Of a stretch of 7,050 bases of DNA, positions 1 through 4,816 are shown piece after piece; positions within the stretch are counted from its first letter, which is position 1; each line of letters starts with the position of its first letter. Under the pieces are notes generated by a model, which made no database searches, was not told the origin of the DNA, and worked only from the letters and a program-made list of their open reading frames with translations. The position numbers were made by a program, and so were the translations under genes. Origin of the DNA: Desulfurococcales archaeon (lineage in GTDB: Archaea; Thermoproteota; Thermoprotei_A; Sulfolobales; Ignisphaeraceae); contig JAMOOB010000390.1 in assembly GCA_027066265.1 (NCBI GenBank), positions 1-7,050 on the forward strand. The letters are read 5' to 3'.

Positions 1-48
1 GATGAGATAGAGAAGCTTAGGAACGAAGGAGTAGTCTACTACCCGTAA
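1..48 (+). CDS. C-terminal end of an unidentified protein (partial)
   Basis: Frame 1 is open from the first base and ends at a TAA at 46-48, giving 15 residues, DEIEKLRNEGVVYYP. The other two plus frames meet stops at once. A charged helix followed by a short aromatic strand resembles the last helix and wing of a winged-helix domain, but 15 residues cannot identify a family. The codons (aag, gag, agg, gta) match those of the other genes. The gene body lies to the left of the window. Confidence 0.5.
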   Translation, partial: DEIEKLRNEGVVYYP

Positions 49-76
49 CATCGACCGATCTCTCGAATCGATGAAA

Positions 77-86
77 CGCGTTTTTC
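77..86 (+). promoter_or_regulatory. T-rich TATA-like promoter element
   Basis: CGCGTTTTTC follows an A-rich BRE-like GAAAC. An archaeal start site about 26 bases downstream would fall near 108, leaving a leader of about 24 bases before the GTG at 132. Inferred from spacing only. Confidence 0.4.
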
Positions 87-131
87 TGCTCCGTAGCTCA
101 ACGCATTGCTGGAGCTGGAAGGTGTCGAGAG

Positions 132-284
132 GTGGGTAGAGACAATCCCCTGCTGCTCCTCCTCACGGTTCTAGGGATACGCTTGCTAAAGCTCTTGGTA
201 CTGACACTCATACTGATCGCAGTTGCAGCGCTACTGATGGCAACGGTGTTGAGGTTCTTCGTCGAGTACTACACCAATCCCTAG
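132..284 (+). CDS. Small single-span membrane protein, 50 residues
   Basis: The reading frame runs from GTG at 132 to TAG at 282-284. A Shine-Dalgarno-like GGAAGGTG at 117-124 lies 7 bases before the start and decides it. A T-rich promoter element sits about 50 bases upstream. The first six residues (MGRDNP) are polar. A leucine run covers residues 7-14, an R17/K20 pair follows, then a strongly hydrophobic helix at about 21-40 and an aromatic, polar end (RFFVEYYTNP). This looks like one long or two short membrane helices. It does not match Sec61beta or SecE as I know them, so I assign no function. It ends exactly against the stop codon of the convergent cas6 gene with no base between them. 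That it is a gene rests on RBS, promoter, composition and this tight packing. Confidence 0.6.
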   Translation: MGRDNPLLLLLTVLGIRLLKLLVLTLILIAVAALLMATVLRFFVEYYTNP

Positions 285-1208
285 CTACTCCTCTCTTCTA
301 GGCACCTTCTCTACCTCGACCATTCCGAAACCCATGCTCCTCGTCTTCCCCACACCCATGACGTTGGCTAGCGCAAGCAGTCTACCTACCTTCTCCAGCA
401 CCTTCCGGCTCTCTAGACATAGCTCGTAGAGCGCCCAGCCAACGAAGCCCCTAACCTTCCTACGAACATCGTAGCTAAGGGTAACGGGCTTCACGCCCAG
501 ATCCATCGTAACCATCGTAACCTCGCAGAGCCTACCCATGAAGTACGCACTCCATTCCTCCGTCAACTTCCTCGATACGGGCATCTGTGGAAACAGCTTG
601 TTCCACAGCTTCGTTAGGTAGCAACATATGTGTGCCGACGATGGGTAGAGAACGTACCTACTACGAACGTTCCTAACCTTGGAGAGGAACTGGGGTAGTG
701 GTGGAGCCATCAACTTGCTCGATAGCAGGGTTGGTGTTAGGAACCGTATCCTAACGATCGAGTAGGGCTCCAGATCCATCCTAAGAGCGTCTGGGGATAG
801 GATCTCGAACCTATCGCTAACGATCCTAACCTTAGTACCGGGCCTCGGACTAACAACCTCGTCGACTCCCTGAAGCTGGGAAAGCTCGTCGAGATCCCTA
901 ACCGCTACGCTGATGCGGAAAACGAACTCATCGCCTCTCCTAGCTCTCCACGAACGAGACGACATGAGTACTCGTTGAGAACCTCCCTCGATCTTCATGA
1001 GAGGCGTTACGGAGAAAGGCTTGATGCGATCCCTAGAATCGTAGAGTTTCCTAACGATCTCGAGCTGTGGAACGAGGTAGCACAGAGTCTTAACGAGCTT
1101 AGCACTGCATCCCGGAACAACGCCATCGTCTAGGAACTGTAGGCGGAACCACATCGAGACGATGTAGCTGTACCCATCCTCCAAAGACGTACCCCGCAAC
1201 GAATCCAC
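285..1208 (-). CDS. cas6: CRISPR-associated endoribonuclease Cas6
   Basis: Cas6 cuts precursor CRISPR RNA inside the repeat to give crRNAs for type I and III effector complexes. The 307-residue product has the family plan of two ferredoxin-like (RAMP) folds. A first strand covers residues 19-26 (MWFRLQFL). The motif KPFSVTPL lies at 63-70, and a second-domain strand VRIRFLTPTLL at 152-162. The C-terminal glycine-rich loop GVGKTRSMGFG at 285-295 is the family signature. The only histidine is H193, so the N-terminal catalytic histidine of Pyrococcus furiosus Cas6 is absent. Crenarchaeal Cas6 proteins without that histidine are known. The start is uncertain. GTG at 1208 is the longest. TTG at 1199 fits leaderless spacing from ACATATAG better, and ATG at 1154-1152 begins exactly at the first conserved strand. 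No array or other cas gene lies in the window, so it acts in trans on distant arrays. Confidence 0.9.
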   Translation of the reverse strand: MDSLRGTSLEDGYSYIVSMWFRLQFLDDGVVPGCSAKLVKTLCYLVPQLEIVRKLYDSRDRIKPFSVTPLMKIEGGSQRVLMSSRSWRARRGDEFVFRISVAVRDLDELSQLQGVDEVVSPRPGTKVRIVSDRFEILSPDALRMDLEPYSIVRIRFLTPTLLSSKLMAPPLPQFLSKVRNVRSRYVLYPSSAHICCYLTKLWNKLFPQMPVSRKLTEEWSAYFMGRLCEVTMVTMDLGVKPVTLSYDVRRKVRGFVGWALYELCLESRKVLEKVGRLLALANVMGVGKTRSMGFGMVEVEKVPRREE

Positions 1209-1217
1209 GGATCTCCG

Positions 1218-1225
1218 CTATATGT
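1218..1225 (-). promoter_or_regulatory. Probable TATA box of cas6
   Basis: On the minus strand this reads ACATATAG. A start about 26 bases downstream lands near 1196, next to the in-frame TTG at 1199-1197. A weaker alternative, CGTTTCGC at 1237-1230, would place the start at the GTG at 1208. Only transcript mapping can separate the two. Confidence 0.4.
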
Positions 1226-1255
1226 CTTCAGCGAAACGCTTCCGTACCGTGCTTG

Positions 1256-1269
1256 GAAAACCTTTGAAT
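1256..1269 (+). promoter_or_regulatory. Promoter of the PTPS-like gene (leaderless spacing)
   Basis: A purine-rich BRE-like GAAAA runs into CTTTGAAT. Its centre is 27-28 bases before the GTG at 1293, the spacing expected of a leaderless archaeal transcript. It shares the 84-base divergent region with the cas6 promoter. Confidence 0.45.
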
Positions 1270-1292
1270 CGCGTCCACGTCTTGCTCCTCCG

Positions 1293-1643
1293 GTGAAGTA
1301 CTTGTACCGTCTATGCGTTTCGCACACCATCTCCGTAGCCATGAGGGTGAGGGGCTACGATCTCCACGGACACGATCTCGCTGTAGAGGTGTGTATAGAT
1401 GGAGAGGTTCTGAGGGATGGCATGGTTATGGATATCGAAGAGCTTCGGAAGATCGTGAGCGAGGTGCTGACGCCGCTAGATCGTAGGTACCTAAACGAGG
1501 TTCTTGGGATCGAGAACGCTACGATCGAGATCCTCGCTACCTACGTACACGATCAGCTTCGTCTAAGAGGGTTGAATCCATCGATCGTTAGGATCCGCAT
1601 CGATGGCTACGCATACGTAGAGTACGTACCGCAACGACTATAA
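1293..1643 (+). CDS. 6-pyruvoyl-tetrahydropterin synthase/QueD-fold protein, divergent active site
   Basis: The 116-residue product shows the family landmarks in order: ISVAMRVRG (14-21 region, equivalent to FSAAHRL), LHGHDLAVEV (24-33), GMVMDIEELRKIV (43-55), LDRRYLNEV (62-70), GIENATIEILATYV (72-85) and a final strand VRIRIDGYAYVEY. Known members use a zinc ion held by three histidines plus Cys, Asp-His and Glu to act on dihydroneopterin triphosphate, in pterin or deazapurine (queuosine/archaeosine) synthesis. Here H25 and H27 of HGH remain. The first zinc histidine aligns with M17, the Cys four residues before HGH is G21, the His of LDHHYLN is R64, and the substrate-anchoring Glu near the end is I103. 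Normal PTPS/QueD chemistry is therefore doubtful. H11 could be a displaced zinc ligand. The GTG start fits the promoter spacing and the N-terminal strand. thi4 begins 32 bases downstream. Confidence 0.75.
   Translation: MKYLYRLCVSHTISVAMRVRGYDLHGHDLAVEVCIDGEVLRDGMVMDIEELRKIVSEVLTPLDRRYLNEVLGIENATIEILATYVHDQLRLRGLNPSIVRIRIDGYAYVEYVPQRL
1637..1643 (+). promoter_or_regulatory. Possible internal promoter of thi4
   Basis: ACTATAA overlaps the stop codon of the PTPS-like gene. A start site about 26 bases on would fall near 1666, just before or within the GGGGAG ribosome binding site (1665-1670) of thi4. This may let thi4 be transcribed alone. Weak, spacing-based evidence. Confidence 0.25.
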
Positions 1644-1675
1644 CCTCATCGATAGCATCGATCCGGGGAGCAGCT

Positions 1676-2476
1676 ATGGCTATCCCCAACCACCTCAAGA
1701 AGCTCAGCGTTGGTGAGGTAGTCAAGCTCTTCGTACGCACCGTTGCTAGGAGACTCGAAGAGCTTTCGAAGGTAGACGTCGTGATCGTTGGTGCGGGACC
1801 CGCTGGATTGGCTTGCGCGTGGAAGCTAGCCGAGAAAGGGTTGAGGGTGCTGGTGCTCGAACGAATGCTTGGTGTTGGTGGAGGTATTCGTGGTGGTGGA
1901 ATGCTGCTTCCCCTAGCCCTCGTGGAGGAGGGTATGGGTCTAGACATGGTTAAGGAGCTGAGGGTTAGGATGGAGGAAGTCGCTCCCGGTCTCTACGCCG
2001 TGGATCCAACCGAGCTCGTGGTAGCCCTAGCCCATCGAGCGATTCAGCTCGGTGCCAAGATATGGCCCGGCATCTTCGTCGAGGATCTCGTGGTGGACTA
2101 CATCGATGGGAAGCCTAGGATCGGTGGCGTAGTGATAAACCTGAGCCCCATCATCGAAGCTGGTTGGCACGTAGATCCCCTATACATCGAGTCCCGTGCG
2201 GTGGTGGATGCTACGGGTCACGATGCCTACGTAGCTAAGCTAGCGATCAAGAAGCTTAGGCTAGGGATCGAGGTAAAGGGTTTGGGACCGTTAGCGATCT
2301 GGAGAGGAGAGGAAGAAGTCGTTGCTTCCAGCGGTAAGCTAGTTGATGGTCTCTACGTTGCTGGGATAGCGGTAGGCGAGATCTTTGGAACCCATAGGAT
2401 GGGTCCAATCGTTGGAGGAATGCTGGAGTCGGGTAGAAGAGTGGCGGAACAGATCTGTAGGGATCTGGGTGCGTAG
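1676..2476 (+). CDS. thi4: Thiamine thiazole synthase Thi4 (histidine, sulfide-dependent type)
   Basis: Thi4 converts NAD, glycine and sulfur to the ADP-thiazole precursor of thiamin in the cytosol. The 266-residue product, normal for archaeal members, has an N-terminal helix followed by the Rossmann dinucleotide motif GAGPAG at 39-44 and its acidic partner E62. A glycine-rich stretch VGGGIRGGG lies at 67-75, DATGHDA at 178-184 and the C-terminal RMGPIVGGML at 241-250. In fungal and plant enzymes the segment before the DP dipeptide carries the suicidal sulfur-donor cysteine. Here it reads GWHVDP with His165, as in Methanocaldococcus-type Thi4, which uses free sulfide with iron and works catalytically. 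The start is ATG with GGGGAG five bases upstream. The DUF2148-family gene follows after 2 bases and is surely cotranscribed. I see no riboswitch in the 32 bases before the gene. Confidence 0.93.
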   Translation: MAIPNHLKKLSVGEVVKLFVRTVARRLEELSKVDVVIVGAGPAGLACAWKLAEKGLRVLVLERMLGVGGGIRGGGMLLPLALVEEGMGLDMVKELRVRMEEVAPGLYAVDPTELVVALAHRAIQLGAKIWPGIFVEDLVVDYIDGKPRIGGVVINLSPIIEAGWHVDPLYIESRAVVDATGHDAYVAKLAIKKLRLGIEVKGLGPLAIWRGEEEVVASSGKLVDGLYVAGIAVGEIFGTHRMGPIVGGMLESGRRVAEQICRDLGA

Positions 2477-2478
2477 CT

Positions 2479-2970
2479 TTGTCCCAGGACTTGGTTAGGG
2501 AAGGTGTTCTCCAGGTAGCGAAGCTCATGGCTGTAGCAGCCAGGACGGCGCCCAAGGCTAAGGGCATCGACAACATCGTGGTCAGGGTACTGTCGTACCG
2601 CGACGAGCTGGAGAGGTTGGCGAAGTACATGGAGGAGCTTGCTAAGGACTACGGAGAGTTCTTCGCTAGGGATGCCAAGAACGTGAAGGAATCCGATGCA
2701 GTGGTGTTGATAGGTGTACGAGTCGTCGATCTAGGGCTGAGAACGCCTCCAGAGTACGGCATACCGATAAACGTAGCCATGGCGTTGATAAACCTAGGCA
2801 TAGCCGTGGGATCAGCCGTCAAGATAGCCTCCATGATGAACGTGGATAACAGGGTTATGTACAGCGTTGGGTTGGCTGCACAGAAGATGGGGTTGATAGA
2901 CGCTGACTACGTTCTCGGAATCCCGATCTCTGCACGCGGCAAGAACATATACTTCGATAGAAAGCAGTAA
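2479..2970 (+). CDS. DUF2148 (ferredoxin-like) family protein lacking all cysteines
   Basis: The 163-residue product matches the DUF2148 'ferredoxin domain-containing' family over its length. AARTAPKAKGIDNIVV lies at about 21-36, FFARDAKNVKESDAVVLIGVR at 61-81, DLGLRTPPEYGIP at 84-96, LINLGIAVGSAVKIA at 103-117, NVDNRVMYSVGLAAQKMG at 121-138, and DADYVLGIPISARGKNIYFDR towards the end. As I recall the family, the middle region has a cysteine cluster (GLNCGACG type) for a metal or iron-sulfur site. Here that stretch reads LGLRTPPEYG and the whole protein has no cysteine. The function of the family is unknown to me. The TTG start at 2479 keeps the helix that precedes AARTAPK in relatives and has GGGTG at 2467-2471, 7 bases upstream. 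It lies 2 bases after thi4, so a link to thiamin synthesis is possible but unproven. Confidence 0.8.
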   Translation: MSQDLVREGVLQVAKLMAVAARTAPKAKGIDNIVVRVLSYRDELERLAKYMEELAKDYGEFFARDAKNVKESDAVVLIGVRVVDLGLRTPPEYGIPINVAMALINLGIAVGSAVKIASMMNVDNRVMYSVGLAAQKMGLIDADYVLGIPISARGKNIYFDRKQ

Positions 2971-2984
2971 CCAACAACTTTTTC
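2971..2984 (+). terminator. T-tract terminator after the thi4 cluster
   Basis: Eight bases after the TAA of the DUF2148 gene comes CTTTTT (2979-2984), the usual archaeal intrinsic stop signal. No hairpin precedes it. Confidence 0.35.
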
Positions 2985-3000
2985 CACTCCAAGAGAAGCG

Positions 3001-3008
3001 CTTTATAC
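3001..3008 (+). promoter_or_regulatory. TATA box of the HAD gene
   Basis: CTTTATAC follows a purine-rich AAGAGAAGCG. A start site near 3030 would leave about 10 leader bases holding the RBS-like GAGGGTAGGT just before the GTG at 3041. Confidence 0.6.
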
Positions 3009-3040
3009 TCAGCGAACTCCACGAGCTTCGAGGGTAGGTA

Positions 3041-3703
3041 GTGAAGGTTCTGATACTCGATCTCTTCGGAACCCTCGTACCCACGGAATGCGATGATGAT
3101 GCTCATCGAGAGCTTGCGCGGATCGTAGCCTCCATGCATGGGTTGAGAGATAGCTGGTACGAGCTCTACGAGCTGTACCGCAGGTTCGTCTCCATAGATA
3201 TGGATAGCTGCTCGGCAGTCAAGGAATCGTATCGAAGCTTCGTGGAGGAGAACAACCTCGAACCGCTCTATACCTACGAAGAGCTCTGCTGGCTACATAC
3301 GTGGCTACACGCATCCTATTCAAAGCTCTACCCAGACGTCGTTCCCTTCCTAGAGAACGTTCGTAGGCTTGGACTCGAGATCGTGATCGTGAGCGATGCA
3401 TCGCGCGACGTTGGTCGAGCCATTGTGAAGAGCCTCGGATTGGATCGGTGGGTACGTACCGTGGTAGCGTTCTCGGATCTCGGAATCACGAAGCCTAACC
3501 CCAAGCTGCTAACCCTAGCCGAGAACCTTCTCGGAACGAAGCTCGTTCCCGTAGCCGTGGTTGGGGATAGTGAGAAGGATCACGCTCTCGCCGATGCTCT
3601 CGGAGTTCCCTACCTATGCATCGATAGGAAGGGTAAGCGCAGCGATTGCCACCACGATCTGAATACCCTCTTCGAAGAGTTGAAGCGGATCGTCGCTCGC
3701 TAA
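3041..3703 (+). CDS. HAD-superfamily hydrolase (subfamily I, haloacid dehalogenase-like)
   Basis: The 220-residue protein carries the four HAD motifs. Motif I is DLFGT at 7-11 with nucleophile D7. Motif II is VSDAS with S118. Motif III is TKP with K151. Motif IV is GDSEKD at 175-180 with D176 and D180. The stretch between motifs I and II, about residues 14-100, is a helical C1-type cap, with the core closing after a DRKGKR loop. In typical HAD phosphatases the residue two after the nucleophile is a second Asp that acts as acid/base. Here it is F9, as in the DxY/F form of haloacid dehalogenases and some uncharacterised HADs. A phosphatase or a dehalogenase-like hydrolase is possible, and the substrate cannot be read from sequence. 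The GTG start is fixed by the RBS-like sequence, the promoter and the buried first strand. The gene has its own promoter and probably no operon partner. Confidence 0.88.
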   Translation: MKVLILDLFGTLVPTECDDDAHRELARIVASMHGLRDSWYELYELYRRFVSIDMDSCSAVKESYRSFVEENNLEPLYTYEELCWLHTWLHASYSKLYPDVVPFLENVRRLGLEIVIVSDASRDVGRAIVKSLGLDRWVRTVVAFSDLGITKPNPKLLTLAENLLGTKLVPVAVVGDSEKDHALADALGVPYLCIDRKGKRSDCHHDLNTLFEELKRIVAR

Positions 3704-3707
3704 CCCC

Positions 3708-3715
3708 TTATATAT
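3708..3715 (+). promoter_or_regulatory. Strong TATA box, leaderless promoter
   Basis: TTATATAT begins 5 bases after the HAD stop codon. Its centre is 25-26 bases before the GTG at 3737, so the transcript should start at the initiation codon. It is the best consensus TATA box in the window. Confidence 0.75.
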
Positions 3716-3736
3716 CCCCGGTGCGAAGGAATTGAT

Positions 3737-4405
3737 GTGGAACCCTTGGATCGTTCGCCAACCACGATCCTAGCAATACTCGTGCTACTAACGCTTCTAG
3801 CGATACCCACGGTGTTAGCGGCTCCGGAATGGGCTAAGGAAGGGAACTACGCCGTGTACGAAGTATATGTATCGGGTGGTGGTAACGAAGCTAAGCTCAA
3901 GATGAAGTGCGTAATCACCGATGTTACGGAGAGCAGCTTCAAGGTATCGTGTAACCTCGTCGAGTCGTCGGGAAGCGTACCCGGTTTCAATCCCAGATCT
4001 TCGAGCCGTTCCTACCCCTATACCTACGCTTCGCAGAGCTGCGATCTGTACCACGATCCATCTAAGCTCCCCGAGAACGGAGTTATCGAGCTAACGACAC
4101 CCATCTCAACCATTACGTGTCGCTACGACAAGTCTACGGGATGGTTGCTAAGTGCGGAAGGACGCGCTTCGATGTATGGACAGGAGTTCGTGATGAAGGT
4201 AGAGCTCGTGGAGAGCAACTTCGTAGCTAAGGCGGGTGGAGGCTTCCTAAACACGTGGATGATCGTAGCGATAGCAGCCGTAAGCATCGCCGTGGTCGCA
4301 GCGATCGTAGCCGTAGTCCTAGCTAGACGAGCACGAGCGAGTCAAGCACCTACCGCGATCCCACAAGCTCCGAGTCAACCACCTTCGACGCCTCCGCCGA
4401 GCTGA
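3737..4405 (+). CDS. Secreted, C-terminally membrane-anchored surface protein, function unknown
   Basis: The 222-residue product has a signal peptide, with polar residues 1-9, a hydrophobic core at 10-22 and a likely cut near VLAAP at 26-30. A beta-rich ectodomain of about 140 residues follows, starting WAKEGNYAVYEVYV. It has four cysteines (C58, C72, C102, C128) that could form two disulfides outside the cell. A serine/tyrosine-rich stretch covers about 86-100. A transmembrane helix spans about 173-195 and is followed by RRARAS as a positive inside anchor. The last 20 residues are a low-complexity tail of Pro, Ser, Gln, Ala and Thr, predicted to be cytoplasmic. The layout recalls archaeal exported proteins whose mature part opens W-K-x-G-x-Y, but I do not recognise the family. 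The GTG start fits leaderless spacing from the TATA box, and an overlapping ATG at 3735 is out of frame. Confidence 0.8.
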   Translation: MEPLDRSPTTILAILVLLTLLAIPTVLAAPEWAKEGNYAVYEVYVSGGGNEAKLKMKCVITDVTESSFKVSCNLVESSGSVPGFNPRSSSRSYPYTYASQSCDLYHDPSKLPENGVIELTTPISTITCRYDKSTGWLLSAEGRASMYGQEFVMKVELVESNFVAKAGGGFLNTWMIVAIAAVSIAVVAAIVAVVLARRARASQAPTAIPQAPSQPPSTPPPS

Positions 4406-4420
4406 TCACCACGAGCTTCC

Positions 4421-4446
4421 ACGTTCTCCGAACGTATACGCTTTTT
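4421..4446 (+). terminator. Hairpin plus T-tract after the surface-protein gene
   Basis: ACGTTC (4421-4426), a TCC loop and GAACGT (4430-4435) form a perfect 6-bp hairpin 15 bases after the TGA. A TTTTT run at 4442-4446 follows. An 8-bp palindrome CGTATACG (4433-4440) overlaps the right arm. It could be a bacterial-style terminator or a protein-binding site. The T-run also belongs to a promoter-like GCTTTTTAC. Confidence 0.4.
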
Positions 4447-4448
4447 AC
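4440..4448 (+). promoter_or_regulatory. Promoter-like element GCTTTTTAC
   Basis: This 9-mer recurs exactly at 5582-5590 before threonine synthase. A start near 4470 would give a leader of about 75 bases ahead of the coiled-coil gene. No start codon lies at leaderless distance. It may instead serve as the T-tract of the preceding terminator. Confidence 0.35.
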
Positions 4449-4485
4449 CTTCGCGAACTTCTCGATCTGCATCACCGTAGCAACG

Positions 4486-4495
4486 TTGATAAACT
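4486..4495 (+). promoter_or_regulatory. Candidate promoter of the C/D box RNA and coiled-coil gene
   Basis: TTGATAAACT is centred at about 4490. A start about 26 bases on falls near 4516, immediately before the first C box (4518) of the candidate guide RNA. Spacing-based call. Confidence 0.35.
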
Positions 4496-4513
4496 GCTTC
4501 GCTAGCTAAGGGA

Positions 4514-4570
4514 GTGGATGATGAGTAGCTGGCGACGTGATCCGTGATGAGAGGGCAAGGTGCTGACATC
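4514..4570 (+). ncRNA. Candidate C/D box sRNA (2'-O-methylation guide)
   Basis: The boxes occur in the canonical archaeal order and spacing. C box ATGATGA is at 4518-4524, then a 12-nt guide (4525-4536), D' box GTGA at 4537-4540 (one mismatch to CTGA), a 3-nt spacer, C' box GTGATGA at 4544-4550, a 12-nt guide (4551-4562) and D box CTGA at 4563-4566. Both C-type boxes match RTGATGA perfectly. Such RNAs assemble with L7Ae, Nop5 and fibrillarin to methylate rRNA or tRNA at the nucleotide paired with the fifth base before the D or D' box. By that rule the targets would be a U (partner A4558) and a C (partner G4532). Weak points are no clear terminal stem, a degenerate D' box, and overlap with the start of the coiled-coil gene, whose start codon lies in the C' box. 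I could not identify target sites. Confidence 0.55.
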
Positions 4571-4777
4571 GATCTTCGTAGCCTTAGGCAGGAGCTGGAG
4601 GATCTTAGGAAGCGTGCAGAGGATTTGGAGCAGGAGATCGCTGAGCTGGATAGAGAGATAGCTTCGTTGAAGGCAAGGCGTGCACAGCTCAAGGCAGAGC
4701 TTACGCGTGTTAGGAAGAGGATTGCTGAGCTCGAAAACATGCTTTCGAGGGCATCGGATGGGAGTGGAGCTGATTAG
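4544..4777 (+). CDS. Small coiled-coil protein, function unknown
   Basis: The 77-residue product is almost wholly a coiled coil. Counting from GTG 4544, hydrophobic residues follow the 3-4 rule without break from L11 to L67 (11, 14, 18, 21, 25, 28, 32, 35, 39, 42, 46, 49, 53, 56, 60, 63, 67), about eight heptads. The only odd core residue is R46, and Glu/Arg/Lys fill the outer positions. The tail SDGSGAD is disordered. There is no cysteine, signal peptide or membrane helix, so it should be cytosolic and oligomeric. The start could be GTG 4544 or ATG 4547. A stop three codons before ATG 4547 in this frame (TGA 4538-4540) rules out a longer form. GTGATCC at 4537-4543 can pair with the 16S rRNA tail. 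The GPN-loop GTPase starts 39 bases downstream, probably in the same transcript, but a functional tie is only a guess. Confidence 0.72.
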   Translation: MMRGQGADIDLRSLRQELEDLRKRAEDLEQEIAELDREIASLKARRAQLKAELTRVRKRIAELENMLSRASDGSGAD

Positions 4778-4816
4778 TCTCGGAACACGGTTCGATACGA
4801 ATTACTGGGAAACGCT

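Noticed and set aside
106..174. TTG-initiated 22-codon frame before the small membrane protein
   Set aside because: It fits leaderless spacing from the T-rich element, but it has a Cys/Ser-rich tail without features and overlaps the better supported GTG 132 frame out of phase.
451..840. Recurring CCTAACCTT / CCTAACGATC words on the plus strand
   Set aside because: They are the complements of the repeated codons for Lys-Val-Arg and similar tripeptides in Cas6, irregularly spaced, and not a CRISPR or other repeat array.
1588..1947. 119-residue minus-strand ORF across the PTPS/thi4 junction
   Set aside because: Low-complexity Ser/Pro/Thr product opposite the thi4 Rossmann motif, so a shadow ORF.
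2833..2839. ATGATGA, C box-like
   Set aside because: It is isolated in the DUF2148 coding sequence, with no D-type box 12 bases on.
3093..3099. ATGATGA, C box-like
   Set aside because: No CTGA at guide distance and no second C-type box. It encodes an Asp run in the HAD gene.
4190..4196. GTGATGA, C box-like
   Set aside because: No D or C' box follows at the right spacing. It lies inside the surface-protein gene.
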